Assembly (NCBI RefSeq): GCF_025725725.1
Contig: NZ_CP107020.1
Location: forward strand, 3,162,001 to 3,226,000
Length of the DNA stretch: 64,000 bases
Origin: Brachybacterium huguangmaarense
GTDB taxonomy: Bacteria > Actinomycetota > Actinomycetes > Actinomycetales > Dermabacteraceae
Direction: 5' to 3'
The position numbers were made by a program, and so were the translations under genes. Below, piece by piece: positions 8,375-16,829 of this stretch; within the stretch, counting starts at the first letter, position 1; the number at the start of each line of letters is the position of its first letter. The notes under the pieces are model-generated. The model was not told the origin of the DNA. It was given only the letters and a program-made list of their open reading frames with translations, and searched no databases.

Positions 8375-9067
8375 ATGGCCGAGAACACGAAGGCGAGCCG
8401 CCGACGCGATCCCAAGCCGAGCTCCACCCTCGACGATCCGGCACCCCGTCGCCGCAAGGTGATCAGGAACCCCATCAGCGGTGACGCCTTCGGGCGCGGC
8501 GCCGAGGCGTTCGCCCGTTTCATGGGGACCCCGCTGTTCCTGGTGGGGATGACGATCTTCTGCGCCGTGTGGCTGATCTGGAACTCCGTCATGCCCGAGA
8601 GCGTCCAGTTCGACCCGCGCGCCCTCAACTTCACGCTGCTCACCTTGATCCTGTCGCTCCAGGCGTCCTACGCCGCGCCCCTGCTGCTACTGTCGGACAA
8701 CCGCCAGGCCGATCGCGACCGCGTGCAGGCCGAGCAGGACCGCCAGTCCAACGACCGCAACCACGCCACGACCGACTTCATCACCCGCGAGATCGCCTCG
8801 CTGCGCCTCGCGCTCAACGACATGGCCACCCGCGACTTCGTGCGCGGCGAGCTGCGCGACCTGCTCGAGGAGCTCGAGGAGACGCGCGGCGAGGCCGTCG
8901 ACGAGGCCGGGAGCGTGCTCGAGCGCCCCGCGCCGCTGCCGGAGCGCGAGGACCTGCGCCGGATGCTGCACGAGGAGCTCGCCTCCGTGCTCGCCGAGCG
9001 GGACGCCGCACGCGTCGGCGCCCTGCCGGCCTCCCCCACCGACCCCACCATGGATGCGAGGAGCTGA
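8375..9067 (+). CDS. DUF1003 membrane protein
   Basis: This 230-residue protein has two central transmembrane segments (about residues 50-72 and 88-108) within the DUF1003 pattern: GTPLFLVGMTIFCAVWLIWN, then FDPRALNFTLLTLILS and QASYAAPLLLLSDNRQ. A charged, probably coiled-coil C-terminal tail of about 110 residues follows. Its function is unknown. It sits 3 bp after the MgtE-like gene and 6 bp before mrp, a grouping also found in other actinobacteria, which suggests a shared role in ion homeostasis. Confidence 0.88.
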   Translation: MAENTKASRRRDPKPSSTLDDPAPRRRKVIRNPISGDAFGRGAEAFARFMGTPLFLVGMTIFCAVWLIWNSVMPESVQFDPRALNFTLLTLILSLQASYAAPLLLLSDNRQADRDRVQAEQDRQSNDRNHATTDFITREIASLRLALNDMATRDFVRGELRDLLEELEETRGEAVDEAGSVLERPAPLPEREDLRRMLHEELASVLAERDAARVGALPASPTDPTMDARS

Positions 9068-9073
9068 CGACAG

Positions 9074-10192
9074 ATGGCAGATCTCGTCGAGCAGATCACC
9101 GAGGCGCTGGGCCGCGTGATCGACCCGGAGATCCACCAGCCCATCACCGACCTGGGCATGGTCGACTCCGTGACCGTCGACGCCGAGGGCGTCGCCCGCA
9201 TCCGCGTGCTGCTGACCATCGAGGGCTGCCCCATGCGCGGCCGCATCGAGCAGGACACCGCCGAGGCCGCGGCGACGGTCCCGGGCCTGACCGAGGTGCA
9301 GGTGGACACGGCCGCCATGAGCGAGGAGCAGCGCCGCGACCTCACCCGGCGCCTGCGCGAGAACCGCCGCGCCATCCCCTTCAACGACCCCGGCTCGCTC
9401 ACGCGCGTCATCGCGGTCTCCTCCGGCAAGGGCGGCGTGGGCAAGTCGTCGGTCACCGCGAACCTCGCGGCCGCGATGGCGCTCGACGGCCTGCGCGTCG
9501 GCGTGCTCGACGCGGACATCCACGGCTTCTCCATGACGGGCATGTTCGGCATCACCGACAAGCCCACCAAGGTCGGCGACCTGCTCATGCCGCCCGAGGG
9601 CCACGGGGTCAAGGTCATGAGCATCGGCATGTTCGTGCCGCCGGGCCAGGCGGTCGTGTGGCGCGGGCCCAAGATGCACCGCGCGATCGAGCAGTTCGCC
9701 TCCGACGTCTACTGGGGCGACCTCGACGTGCTGCTGCTGGACCTGCCGCCCGGCACCGGGGACGTCGCGATCTCCGTGGCCCAGCTGCTGCCGCGTGCCG
9801 AGATGCTCGTGGTCACGACCCCCCAGTCCTCGGCCGCGACCGTGGCCGAGCGCGTCGGCTCCCTCGCCGAGGCGGTCGAGCAGGACGTCGTGGGCGTCGT
9901 GGAGAACATGAGCTGGATGGACCTGCCCGACGGCTCGCGCATGGAGGTCTTCGGATCCGGGGGCGGTCGGCACGTGGCCGCCGCGATGGCGGGCCACGTG
10001 CGCCATCCGGTGCCCGTGCTCGGTCAGATCCCGCTCGACGTGCGGCTGCGGGAGGGCGCCGACACCGGCTCCCCGGTCGTGGTGTCGGACCCGGCCTCGA
10101 CGGCCGCCCAGGAGCTGCGCCGCATCGCGCGCGAGCTCGGGCACCGTCCGCGCGGCCTGGCGGGCCGGAAGCTCTCGCTCAGCGTGCGCTGA
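9074..10192 (+). CDS. mrp: Mrp/NBP35-family P-loop ATPase
   Basis: This 372-residue protein has an N-terminal MIP18/DUF59-like domain (about 1-90, with DPEIHQPITDLGMV) and a Mrp ATPase domain with the deviant Walker A SSGKGGVGKSS at about residue 116. Mrp proteins carry Fe-S clusters to target proteins. The CxxC that normally bridges the cluster after ENMS is replaced by ENMSWMDLPDG, as I recall for actinobacterial Mrp, so cluster binding may differ. Its stop is immediately followed by the convergent tatB stop. Confidence 0.9.
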   Translation: MADLVEQITEALGRVIDPEIHQPITDLGMVDSVTVDAEGVARIRVLLTIEGCPMRGRIEQDTAEAAATVPGLTEVQVDTAAMSEEQRRDLTRRLRENRRAIPFNDPGSLTRVIAVSSGKGGVGKSSVTANLAAAMALDGLRVGVLDADIHGFSMTGMFGITDKPTKVGDLLMPPEGHGVKVMSIGMFVPPGQAVVWRGPKMHRAIEQFASDVYWGDLDVLLLDLPPGTGDVAISVAQLLPRAEMLVVTTPQSSAATVAERVGSLAEAVEQDVVGVVENMSWMDLPDGSRMEVFGSGGGRHVAAAMAGHVRHPVPVLGQIPLDVRLREGADTGSPVVVSDPASTAAQELRRIARELGHRPRGLAGRKLSLSVR

Positions 10193-10627
10193 TCAGGTCG
10201 CCTCGTCGTCGAAGGGGGCGCGTCCGGACCGGGCGTCCGCGACGTCCGTCGAGGCCGAGGAGCTCCGGGAGCCGGAGCCCTTGGCGGCCTCGCCGACGGC
10301 GGCGACGCCCGCCGCGCTCGAGCCCACGAGGGCCGAGGTGTCCTTGACGAGATCGTCGATCGGCGAGGTGTCGCCCCACGCGTCGCGGATGATGCGCCGC
10401 GGGTCGTACTGACGGGGGTCGTACTTCTTGAGGTCGTCGACCGCGATCCCCATCTCGTTCTCGACGCTCTCGCGGGACTCGTCGACCCACTGGCGGGCAC
10501 GGCGGACCATGCGCACGATGTTGCGCGTGTACTCGGGCAGGCGCTGCGGTCCGACGATGAGGACGAAGACCAGCAGCAGGATGATGAACTCCCAGCCACC
10601 GATCCCGAAAAACGAGCCCGAACCCAC
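10193..10627 (-). CDS. tatB: Sec-independent translocase TatB
   Basis: This 144-residue protein has the TatA/B architecture: one N-terminal membrane helix (IGGWEFIILLLVFVLIVGPQ), then the RLPEY hinge and an amphipathic helix, then a long polar tail. TatB with TatC recognises twin-arginine signal peptides. Its length, and its place next to the O-methyltransferase and mrp genes, favour TatB over TatA. The start is GTG at 10627. The exported protein at 63416 and both peptide-binding lipoproteins carry RR motifs that could use this pathway. Confidence 0.85.
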   Translation of the reverse strand: MGSGSFFGIGGWEFIILLLVFVLIVGPQRLPEYTRNIVRMVRRARQWVDESRESVENEMGIAVDDLKKYDPRQYDPRRIIRDAWGDTSPIDDLVKDTSALVGSSAAGVAAVGEAAKGSGSRSSSASTDVADARSGRAPFDDEAT

Positions 10628-10916
10628 CGCGACACCTGACCTTGTCCTTGACGACGGCCGCCATTATGGCAGAGCAGACCGGGAGGATGGTCGGAGGATC
10701 GCGGCGGGCGGGCGGCGGCCCGCCGGCCGTCGCCGCCGCGGCCCGCAGCCCGCCCGCCGGTGCCGATGGCGGTCTCCCGTCCCGCCTGACGTACCCTGGT
10801 CACGGCACGGTCACGACCCACGGTCGGCCCGGCCACGTCCTCGCGCATCCGCTCTCCTGCACGGCGGATCCGCCCCTGGCGCCGCGCGCGCCCCGTCCCG
10901 GGAGGTCTCGGAGCTC

Positions 10917-11567
10917 ATGCCGTCTGGAAAGGTCGCCAGCTGGGCGTTCTGCGAGGAGTTCGTGCCGGAGTCGTCCCTGTTCCCCGACGAGTCGGTGATC
11001 GACCGCGCCCGGGAGCGGGCGAGCGAGCTCGGCGCGCCGCCCGTGCTGCCGGGGGCCGGCCAGATGCTGCGCCTGCTCGCGGCGGCCGTCGACGCCCGCT
11101 CGGCCGTCGAGATCGGCACCGGCGCCGGCATCGGCTCGCTCTACCTGCTGTCGGGCATGAACGAGGCGGGTGTGCTGACGACGATCGACCCCGAGGTCGA
11201 GAACCAGCGTGCCGCCCGCGAGTCCTTCACGGAGGCCGGCATCCGCTCGGCGCGGGCCCGCACGATCGCCGGTTCCCCGCGCGAGGTGGTCGGCCGCCTG
11301 ACGGACCACGCCTACGACCTCGTCTGCTTCCCCGCCGAGACGCCCCACGCCCTCGACCTGCTCGAGCACGCCGAGCGGCTCCTGCGCCCGGGCGGCGTGC
11401 TCGTGATCACCAACGCCCTGTTCCACGACCGGGTGGCCGATCCGACCGCGCGCGACTCCGCGACCGCCCAGGTGCGTGCCGTGCTGCACGCCGTCCAGGA
11501 CTCCGCGGCGCTGCGCGCGGCGCTGGTCCCGAGCGGCGACGGGGTGCTCGCGGCCGTCCGCCGCTGA
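10917..11567 (+). CDS. SAM-dependent O-methyltransferase
   Basis: This 216-residue Rossmann-fold protein contains the SAM-binding signature VEIGTGAGIGSLYLLSG (about residues 62-78), an acidic loop ending TIDPE, and a late GGVLVITNALF strand. It resembles the O-methyltransferase encoded near tatB in mycobacteria (Rv1220c, recalled), whose substrate is unknown. ATG 10917 is chosen because GGGAGG lies about 12 bases upstream. The 289-bp gap before it contains a TACCCT hexamer at 10793-10798, a plausible promoter, and nothing else I recognise. Confidence 0.85.
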   Translation: MPSGKVASWAFCEEFVPESSLFPDESVIDRARERASELGAPPVLPGAGQMLRLLAAAVDARSAVEIGTGAGIGSLYLLSGMNEAGVLTTIDPEVENQRAARESFTEAGIRSARARTIAGSPREVVGRLTDHAYDLVCFPAETPHALDLLEHAERLLRPGGVLVITNALFHDRVADPTARDSATAQVRAVLHAVQDSAALRAALVPSGDGVLAAVRR

Positions 11568-11573
11568 CCGTAC

Positions 11574-11619
11574 GACGACGGGGGCCGACCGAGCATCAGC
11601 TCAATCGGCCCCCGTCGTC
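11574..11619. terminator. Bidirectional hairpin terminator
   Basis: The arms 11574-11588 and 11605-11619 (GACGACGGGGGCCGA and its complement) are a perfect 15-bp stem with a 16-nt loop. It lies between the convergent O-methyltransferase and DUF3117 genes and can serve both strands. No T-tract follows, as is common for terminators in high-GC genomes. Confidence 0.75.
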
Positions 11620-11633
11620 CTCGGTGAGGAGCG

Positions 11634-11804
11634 TCAGTCCTTGATGACGCCGCCGAGCGCCTCGCGCAGCTCCGCGGCCTCGTCGGCCGTGATCTCGACG
11701 ACCAGACGGCCGCCGCCCTCGAGCGGCACACGCATGATGATGCTGCGGCCCTCCTCGACGACCTCGAGGGGCCCGTCTCCCGTACGTGGCTTCATTGCGG
11801 CCAT
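11634..11804 (-). CDS. DUF3117 small protein
   Basis: This 56-residue protein begins MAAMKPRTGDGPLEVVEEGR and continues through RVPLEGGGRLVVE to a short helical ADEAAELREAL segment, the standard DUF3117 pattern. The family is actinobacterial, of nearly constant length, and of unknown function. The ATG is preceded by AGGAGG at good spacing. It is the 3'-most gene of a minus-strand run that includes the LOG-like gene and dapE. Confidence 0.9.
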   Translation of the reverse strand: MAAMKPRTGDGPLEVVEEGRSIIMRVPLEGGGRLVVEITADEAAELREALGGVIKD

Positions 11805-11916
11805 CGGCCTGCCTCCTGAATCGGATGGTGCGTCGGCGGGGCCCGCGCCGGGTCCCGGCACGCTCCCGCTCGACGAGTCGGTCGCCTCTAGTATCTCAGG
11901 TTCTGGGAGTGCTTCG

Positions 11917-12234
11917 TCACACGACGGGATTGTCGCGCGCGGTCGCGCCCTCCGCGCCGGCCCGCGCGTCCTCGTCATCGCCCGACTCGTCCGGTTCGTC
12001 GGGACCGTCCTCGGTCGCGGGCGGCGGCGCGTCGGCGGTGTCCTCCGGGGCCGTCCCGGCGTCGGCCTGCTCGCGCTCGCGGGCCTCGCGCCGGCGCCGG
12101 CGCAGCACCCACCAGGGGCTGGGCGGCGGCTCCATCGACATGGGCACGCGGCCGACGGCGCCGAGCACCATCACGACGCCCACCGCGACCGCGAGCAGCA
12201 GCAGGACGACGACGCCCGGGCCCACCGAGGTCAT
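11917..12234 (-). CDS. Small single-pass membrane protein
   Basis: This 105-residue protein has one N-terminal membrane segment (VVVLLLLAVAVGVVMVLGAV), a short basic stretch (RRRRREARERE) and a strongly acidic, Pro/Glu/Asp-rich C-terminal tail. I do not recognise a named family. Its ATG overlaps the stop of the LOG-family gene by 4 bp, so the two are translationally coupled; a small membrane protein at this position also occurs in other actinobacteria (recalled). Confidence 0.8.
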   Translation of the reverse strand: MTSVGPGVVVLLLLAVAVGVVMVLGAVGRVPMSMEPPPSPWWVLRRRRREAREREQADAGTAPEDTADAPPPATEDGPDEPDESGDDEDARAGAEGATARDNPVV

Positions 12235-13040
12235 GCGCGCGCGGCCCGGATCACGTCGATGACCTCGTCGGCCGTGTCGACCACCTGGATCAGGTCGAGG
12301 TCGCCCGGGGAGATCGTGCCGTAGTCGGCGACCGTCGTGCGGATCCAGTCGAGCAGGCCGCGCCAGTAGCCCGAGTCCACGAGGATCAGCGGGAACTTCG
12401 TGATCTTGTGGGTCTGGATCAGGCACAGCGCCTCGAACATCTCGTCGAAGGTGCCGAAGCCGCCGGGCATCACGACGAAGCCGCTCGAGTACTTCACGAA
12501 CACGGTCTTGCGGGCGAAGAAGTAGCGGAAGTCGACACCGAGGTCGACCCATTCGTTCATGCCCTGCTCGAAGGGCAGCTCGATCCCGAGGCCGACCGAG
12601 ACGCCGCCGGCCTCCTTGGCGCCCTTGTTGCCGGCCTCCATGATGCCGGGCCCGCCGCCGGTGATGACGGCGAAGCCGAGCTCGGCGAGGCGCCCGCCGA
12701 TCTCCTCGGCGCGGGCGTAGTTGGGGTCCTCGCGCGCGGTGCGGGCGGAACCGAAGATCGAGATCGCGGGGCCGAGCTCGGCGAGCGCCCCGAACCCCTC
12801 GACGAACTCCGCCTGGATGCGCAGCACGCGCCACGGATCGGCGTGCAGCCAGTCGGCCGGTCCGTCGCTCTCGAGCAGGCGCTGGTCCGTCGTGCGGGTC
12901 GGGCGCTGGGAGCCGCGCAGACGCACGGGCCCTCGGCGGTAGTCGCGCTCCTCCTCGTCGACGGCGTGCAGCCCGGGGCCCTCCGCGGGGCGGAGGCGAG
13001 GGGCGGGCACGGGGCGCTCGGCGTCGTGGGCTGTGCTCAT
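12231..13040 (-). CDS. LOG-family (TIGR00730) nucleotide phosphoribohydrolase-like protein
   Basis: This 269-residue protein has the LOG motifs ITGGGPGIMEAGNKGA and VVMPGGFGTFDEMFE (PGGxGTxxE), which form the nucleotide-binding and catalytic site of cytokinin-type 5'-monophosphate phosphoribohydrolases. The first 70 residues are a polar extension absent from the shortest LOG proteins. Family members release a base from nucleoside 5'-monophosphates; the actual substrate here is uncertain. It follows dapE on the same strand, as in other actinobacteria. Confidence 0.88.
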   Translation of the reverse strand: MSTAHDAERPVPAPRLRPAEGPGLHAVDEEERDYRRGPVRLRGSQRPTRTTDQRLLESDGPADWLHADPWRVLRIQAEFVEGFGALAELGPAISIFGSARTAREDPNYARAEEIGGRLAELGFAVITGGGPGIMEAGNKGAKEAGGVSVGLGIELPFEQGMNEWVDLGVDFRYFFARKTVFVKYSSGFVVMPGGFGTFDEMFEALCLIQTHKITKFPLILVDSGYWRGLLDWIRTTVADYGTISPGDLDLIQVVDTADEVIDVIRAARA

Positions 13041-13099
13041 GGCGCCGAGACTATCGCGCACGGCGCGTCGTGCCTGGGCGCGGGCTCGTCGCGCCCGGC

Positions 13100-14245
13100 T
13101 CAGGGGCGTTCGGCCGACGGCAGGTCCACCTCGAGCCAGCTCGCGAGCGCGGCCAGGGCGGCGCGGAGGTCGGCGACGGGCACGTGCTCGTCGTCGGTGT
13201 GGGCCAACAGCGGATCGCCCGGGCCGAAGTTCACGGCGGGCACGCCGAGGGCGCTGAAGCGGGCCACGTCGGTCCATCCCTGCTTGGCGTCGACGCGCAC
13301 GTCGTCGCCGAGGGCGGCGAGGAAGGCGCGCGCCGGGGCGGAGTCCAGGCCGGGCAGGGCGCCCGCGGCGGCGTCGGACACCTCGATCTCCAGGTCGAGA
13401 CCGGCCAGCAGCTCGCGCACGTGCGCCTCGGCCTGCTCCGGGCTCGTGTCCGGGGCGAAGCGGTAGTTCAGGGTGAGGTGGGCGCGGTCGGGGATGACGT
13501 TGCCGGCCACGCCGCCGTCGGCGAGCACCGCGTTGAGGCACTCGCGGTACTCCAGGCCGTCGATCACGGCACGACGCCCCTCGTAGTCGGCAAGGCGCTG
13601 CAGCACCGGGGCGAGGCGGTGGATCGCGTTGTCGCCCACCCAGTCGCGTGCCGAGTGCGCGGCCACGCCCCGCGCCGTCACCTCGAGCTTCATGGTGCCC
13701 TTGCAGCCGCCCTCGACGCCCGCGGAGGTGGGCTCGCCGAGGATCGCGAAGTCGCCGGCGAGGTGCTCGGGGTGCTCGCGCGCGATGCGGGTGAGGGAGT
13801 TGTCGGCCGCGGCCACCTCCTCGTGGTCGTAGAAGATCCAGGTCAGATCCACGGGCGGCGCCGTCGCCAACACGGCGAGCTGCAGCAGCACGGCGACCCC
13901 GCCCTTCATGTCGCACGTGCCGCGCCCGACGAGCTCCTCGACGCCGTCGCGCACGCGTCGGCTCGACGGCAGGTTGTCGGCGACGGGCACGGTGTCGAGG
14001 TGGCCCGCGAGGATCGCGCGCTGGACCCTGCCGAGCGCGGTCCGGGCGATCACGGTGTCGCCGTCGCGCACCACCGTCAGGTGGGGGGCGTGGGCACGCA
14101 GGGCGTCCTCGACGGCGTCGGCGAGCGCCCGCTCATGGCCCGACACGGACTCGATGTCGACGATCGCGGCGGTCAGATCCACGATGTCGGCGAGCGGGTC
14201 GAGCACGGGGCGGACGGGGGACGCGGGGCGGGGAGTGTCGGTCAC
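13100..14245 (-). CDS. dapE: Succinyl-diaminopimelate desuccinylase
   Basis: This 381-residue M20 metallopeptidase removes succinate from N-succinyl-LL-diaminopimelate in lysine and peptidoglycan precursor synthesis. The dinuclear zinc ligands are visible in AGHLDTVP, GRGTCDMKGG, DHEEVAA, GEPTSAG and the terminal LLAHTDDEH. Length and motifs match actinobacterial DapE. The start is GTG at 14245. dapC (25862) and dapD (18903) lie in the same window, so three of the four succinylase-branch steps are encoded here, but not in one operon. Confidence 0.92.
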   Translation of the reverse strand: MTDTPRPASPVRPVLDPLADIVDLTAAIVDIESVSGHERALADAVEDALRAHAPHLTVVRDGDTVIARTALGRVQRAILAGHLDTVPVADNLPSSRRVRDGVEELVGRGTCDMKGGVAVLLQLAVLATAPPVDLTWIFYDHEEVAAADNSLTRIAREHPEHLAGDFAILGEPTSAGVEGGCKGTMKLEVTARGVAAHSARDWVGDNAIHRLAPVLQRLADYEGRRAVIDGLEYRECLNAVLADGGVAGNVIPDRAHLTLNYRFAPDTSPEQAEAHVRELLAGLDLEIEVSDAAAGALPGLDSAPARAFLAALGDDVRVDAKQGWTDVARFSALGVPAVNFGPGDPLLAHTDDEHVPVADLRAALAALASWLEVDLPSAERP

Positions 14246-14263
14246 GCCCCCATCGTGCCACCG

Positions 14264-16819
14264 TCACCAGCGGGCGCGCGTGGTCTCCGTGGGGCCGTCG
14301 AGCTCCGTGAACCCGGCATCGGTGATGGACACCGGGCGCCCGCCCTCGGCCCAGGTGGCGGCATCGGGGCGGGTCACACGGACCGCGAAGCCCTGGGCCC
14401 GCCAGGCGTCGCGCACCGCGGCGGGCACGAGATCGAAGGCGCGCTGGGCGGCGTGCGCGACCTGGGCGACGAGCTTGCCGCTCGTGATCTCGATCAGGGG
14501 GCTGACCTCGATCGTCACGAGGGCGTCGCGGCAGCGGCCCTCCTCGGCCCGCTCGAAGGTCGTGCCGCCCACCTGCAGCTTGTCGAGGGCGTGCGGCAGC
14601 GGCCGCACAGGGGCGGGCGGGAAGGCGCGGGCAGCGGCCGGGCCGGCGATCAGGCGGTCGGCCTCGATCGTCGCGGTGAGGCCGGGGAGCTCCTGGACGT
14701 CGCTCCAGCGCTTGCCGTCGGCACGCCGCACGAGCTTGCGGATCCTGCCGTGACGGGTCCACCGGGTCACGGCGTCGTGCCAGGGGCCGCCGGGCGCCGC
14801 GCGCTCGTCGTCCAGCAGGCCGACGACGGCGCGGGCGGCGGCCGCGGCGACGTCGACATCGGCGGCGAGGTCCTTCTTGTCGCGCAGCACGACGATCTGC
14901 ATCGCCCACGGCACGTCCTCGGCCTCGGCGTCCTCGGGCACCGCGGTGCCCGGCGCGGCGTCCGCCCCGCCACGGGCCGCGGCGGCGGCGAGCGCACGGG
15001 ACGCCGCCGTCTCCGGGGAGGGCAGGGCGTCGGCGTCGAGGGCTCCGGCGTGCCGGGCCAGGGCGATCGCGGTGTGCTCGGCGTAGCGCAGCAGCTGCGG
15101 CGAGGTGCCGGGCTCGGCGGTGATGGCGCTGCCCGGCTGGGCGGCGGAGACCGGCACCCCGACCAGCAGGCGCCGCGGGTAGCGGGTGCGGTCGGCGCCG
15201 ATCAGGGTCCCGTCGCTCGTCACGTCGATGCTGCCGGTGACGAGCGGCTCGTCGCCGTGGGCGGAGGGCAGGATGGCCGGCTCGACCTCGCCCCGCGCAC
15301 GCCATGCCCGGATGAGCGGGCTCGTGTAGCGCTCGAGGTCGACGCCGGGCAGGTGCGCCTCGAGCACGGCGTCGCAGCGGTAGGTGGGCCCCTCCCCCGC
15401 GTGCACCGTGAAGCGCCGGGCGGACTCGTCGAAGCCGAGGGCGAAGCCGGGGCCGGTGAAGACCAGCAGCCCGGCCTCCTCGAGGGCGAGCGCCTGCCGC
15501 GCGCGCAGCAGCGGCGGCCCGGAGGCCCACGAGGCGAACGCGTTCTTGAGGAAGCCGTCGATGTCGCGCGTGTAGCTGCCGGTCGTGAAGGCGCCGCGGT
15601 CGGCGAGGGCGTTGATCCGGATCCGCAGCGCGGTGAGCACCTCGAACACGAGCACCCAGGCGGGGTCCGGATCGCCCGCGGCGGCGACGGCCTCGCGCAG
15701 GATCGCGCGGGTGCGGCGGTGGGCGTCGTCGATCGCGACGGACTTGCGTCCGAGCGGGAACAGCAGCCGCATGATCGCCGCCTCGTCGGTCAGCGCGGTG
15801 AAGCCCGCCCGCCCCAGGGCGTCCGAGAGCTCCGCGACGAGCAGCGGCAGGGTGTCGCGCTCGTGCTCGAGACCGCCGGGACGGCGCGCGAGCTCGTCGA
15901 CGACGGCGTCCGTGAGCACGCGCGGCTCGTAGACGGCGGGCATGGCGGGGCGCAGGTCGGGCTTGGGGCGGTACACCATGCCGGTGCGGGAGCCGACGAC
16001 GAGCTGCGGCTCGCGGCCTCCGGCGACGTAGCGCAGGCCAGACGGCGCCGAGGGGTCGTCGTCGAAGCGCCCGCCCGCGACCTCGGTCAGCATGCCGATC
16101 GCGTCGTAGAAGTTCAGCCCCATGCCCTGCACCGCGACCCGCTCGCGCCCGAGCAGGGCGGCGTAGTCGACCTCGAGGGGGTTGGCCGAGGGCAGGTGCA
16201 CGAGACCGTGGCGCGCGGCGAGGTCGGCCGCGCGGTGCGAGCGCGGGGAGGGCCCGGTGGCGAGGTGCCCGAGCGCGAGCGCCACGGCGTCCACGTCGAT
16301 GCTCTCGCCCGAGGCCAGATGCACGGTCTGCGGGCCGTCGGGGGCGCCCGTGACGTCGACGGCGGTCACGGCGTGCCGGATGATCGTGAGGCGGCCTCCG
16401 CTCGCGGCGGCATCGCGCTCGGCCTGGTCGAGCACGGCCGTCAGGTAGCGGCCGTGGGCGGCACGCGGGGCGATGTCGGCGGGCGCGTAGCCCTCGGTGG
16501 AGAGGAAGTCGGCGAGAGTCCGCCGATGCCCCACGGGCAGGCACGGCGTGCACGAGGGGTCCGGGTACATCGTGGTCTGGCAGGTGGCCGTGTTCATGAG
16601 CAGCACGGGGCTCTGGTCGGCGCGCCAGACCGCTCCCCCGCGGCCGACGTCGGGATCGACGAGGTGCAGCTCGAGGCCGCCCTGCCAGGCGTCGGTGCCC
16701 GCCGCGGCGCTCAGACGCTCGGTGATCGCGATGCCGCGGGGTCCCGCTCCCACGACCGCGACCCGGCGGAGCGGCGACGGGGAGGCGGGCACGGCGGGAA
16801 GGGGGCGATCGTCGTTCAT
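14264..16819 (-). CDS. FAD/NAD(P)-binding protein fused to a PTH2-like domain
   Basis: This 851-residue protein has two unrelated parts. Residues about 15-600 form an FAD/NAD(P)-binding oxidoreductase-like region: the dinucleotide motif VAVVGAGPRGIAITERL, LMNTATCQTTMYPDP, and a second binding motif VAVQGMGLNFYDAIG. Residues about 635-851 match a peptidyl-tRNA hydrolase 2-like protein usually encoded alone in actinobacteria: PWAMQIVVLR, RIRKLVRRA, then SGKLVAQVAHAAQRA and ITDAGFTEL, the GK-AQ-H and DAG-TE motifs of the PTH2 fold. The frame is unbroken and codon use is uniform, so this looks like a genuine fusion. It starts 10 bp after the permease stop. The redox reaction is unknown. Confidence 0.8.
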   Translation of the reverse strand: MNDDRPLPAVPASPSPLRRVAVVGAGPRGIAITERLSAAAGTDAWQGGLELHLVDPDVGRGGAVWRADQSPVLLMNTATCQTTMYPDPSCTPCLPVGHRRTLADFLSTEGYAPADIAPRAAHGRYLTAVLDQAERDAAASGGRLTIIRHAVTAVDVTGAPDGPQTVHLASGESIDVDAVALALGHLATGPSPRSHRAADLAARHGLVHLPSANPLEVDYAALLGRERVAVQGMGLNFYDAIGMLTEVAGGRFDDDPSAPSGLRYVAGGREPQLVVGSRTGMVYRPKPDLRPAMPAVYEPRVLTDAVVDELARRPGGLEHERDTLPLLVAELSDALGRAGFTALTDEAAIMRLLFPLGRKSVAIDDAHRRTRAILREAVAAAGDPDPAWVLVFEVLTALRIRINALADRGAFTTGSYTRDIDGFLKNAFASWASGPPLLRARQALALEEAGLLVFTGPGFALGFDESARRFTVHAGEGPTYRCDAVLEAHLPGVDLERYTSPLIRAWRARGEVEPAILPSAHGDEPLVTGSIDVTSDGTLIGADRTRYPRRLLVGVPVSAAQPGSAITAEPGTSPQLLRYAEHTAIALARHAGALDADALPSPETAASRALAAAAARGGADAAPGTAVPEDAEAEDVPWAMQIVVLRDKKDLAADVDVAAAAARAVVGLLDDERAAPGGPWHDAVTRWTRHGRIRKLVRRADGKRWSDVQELPGLTATIEADRLIAGPAAARAFPPAPVRPLPHALDKLQVGGTTFERAEEGRCRDALVTIEVSPLIEITSGKLVAQVAHAAQRAFDLVPAAVRDAWRAQGFAVRVTRPDAATWAEGGRPVSITDAGFTELDGPTETTRARW

Positions 16820-16829
16820 CCCCCCAGTA

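Noticed and set aside
14264-16819. The fusion gene as two genes with a missed stop
   Set aside because: There is no internal stop, ribosome site or change in codon use between the parts, although a sequence error that removes a stop cannot be fully excluded.
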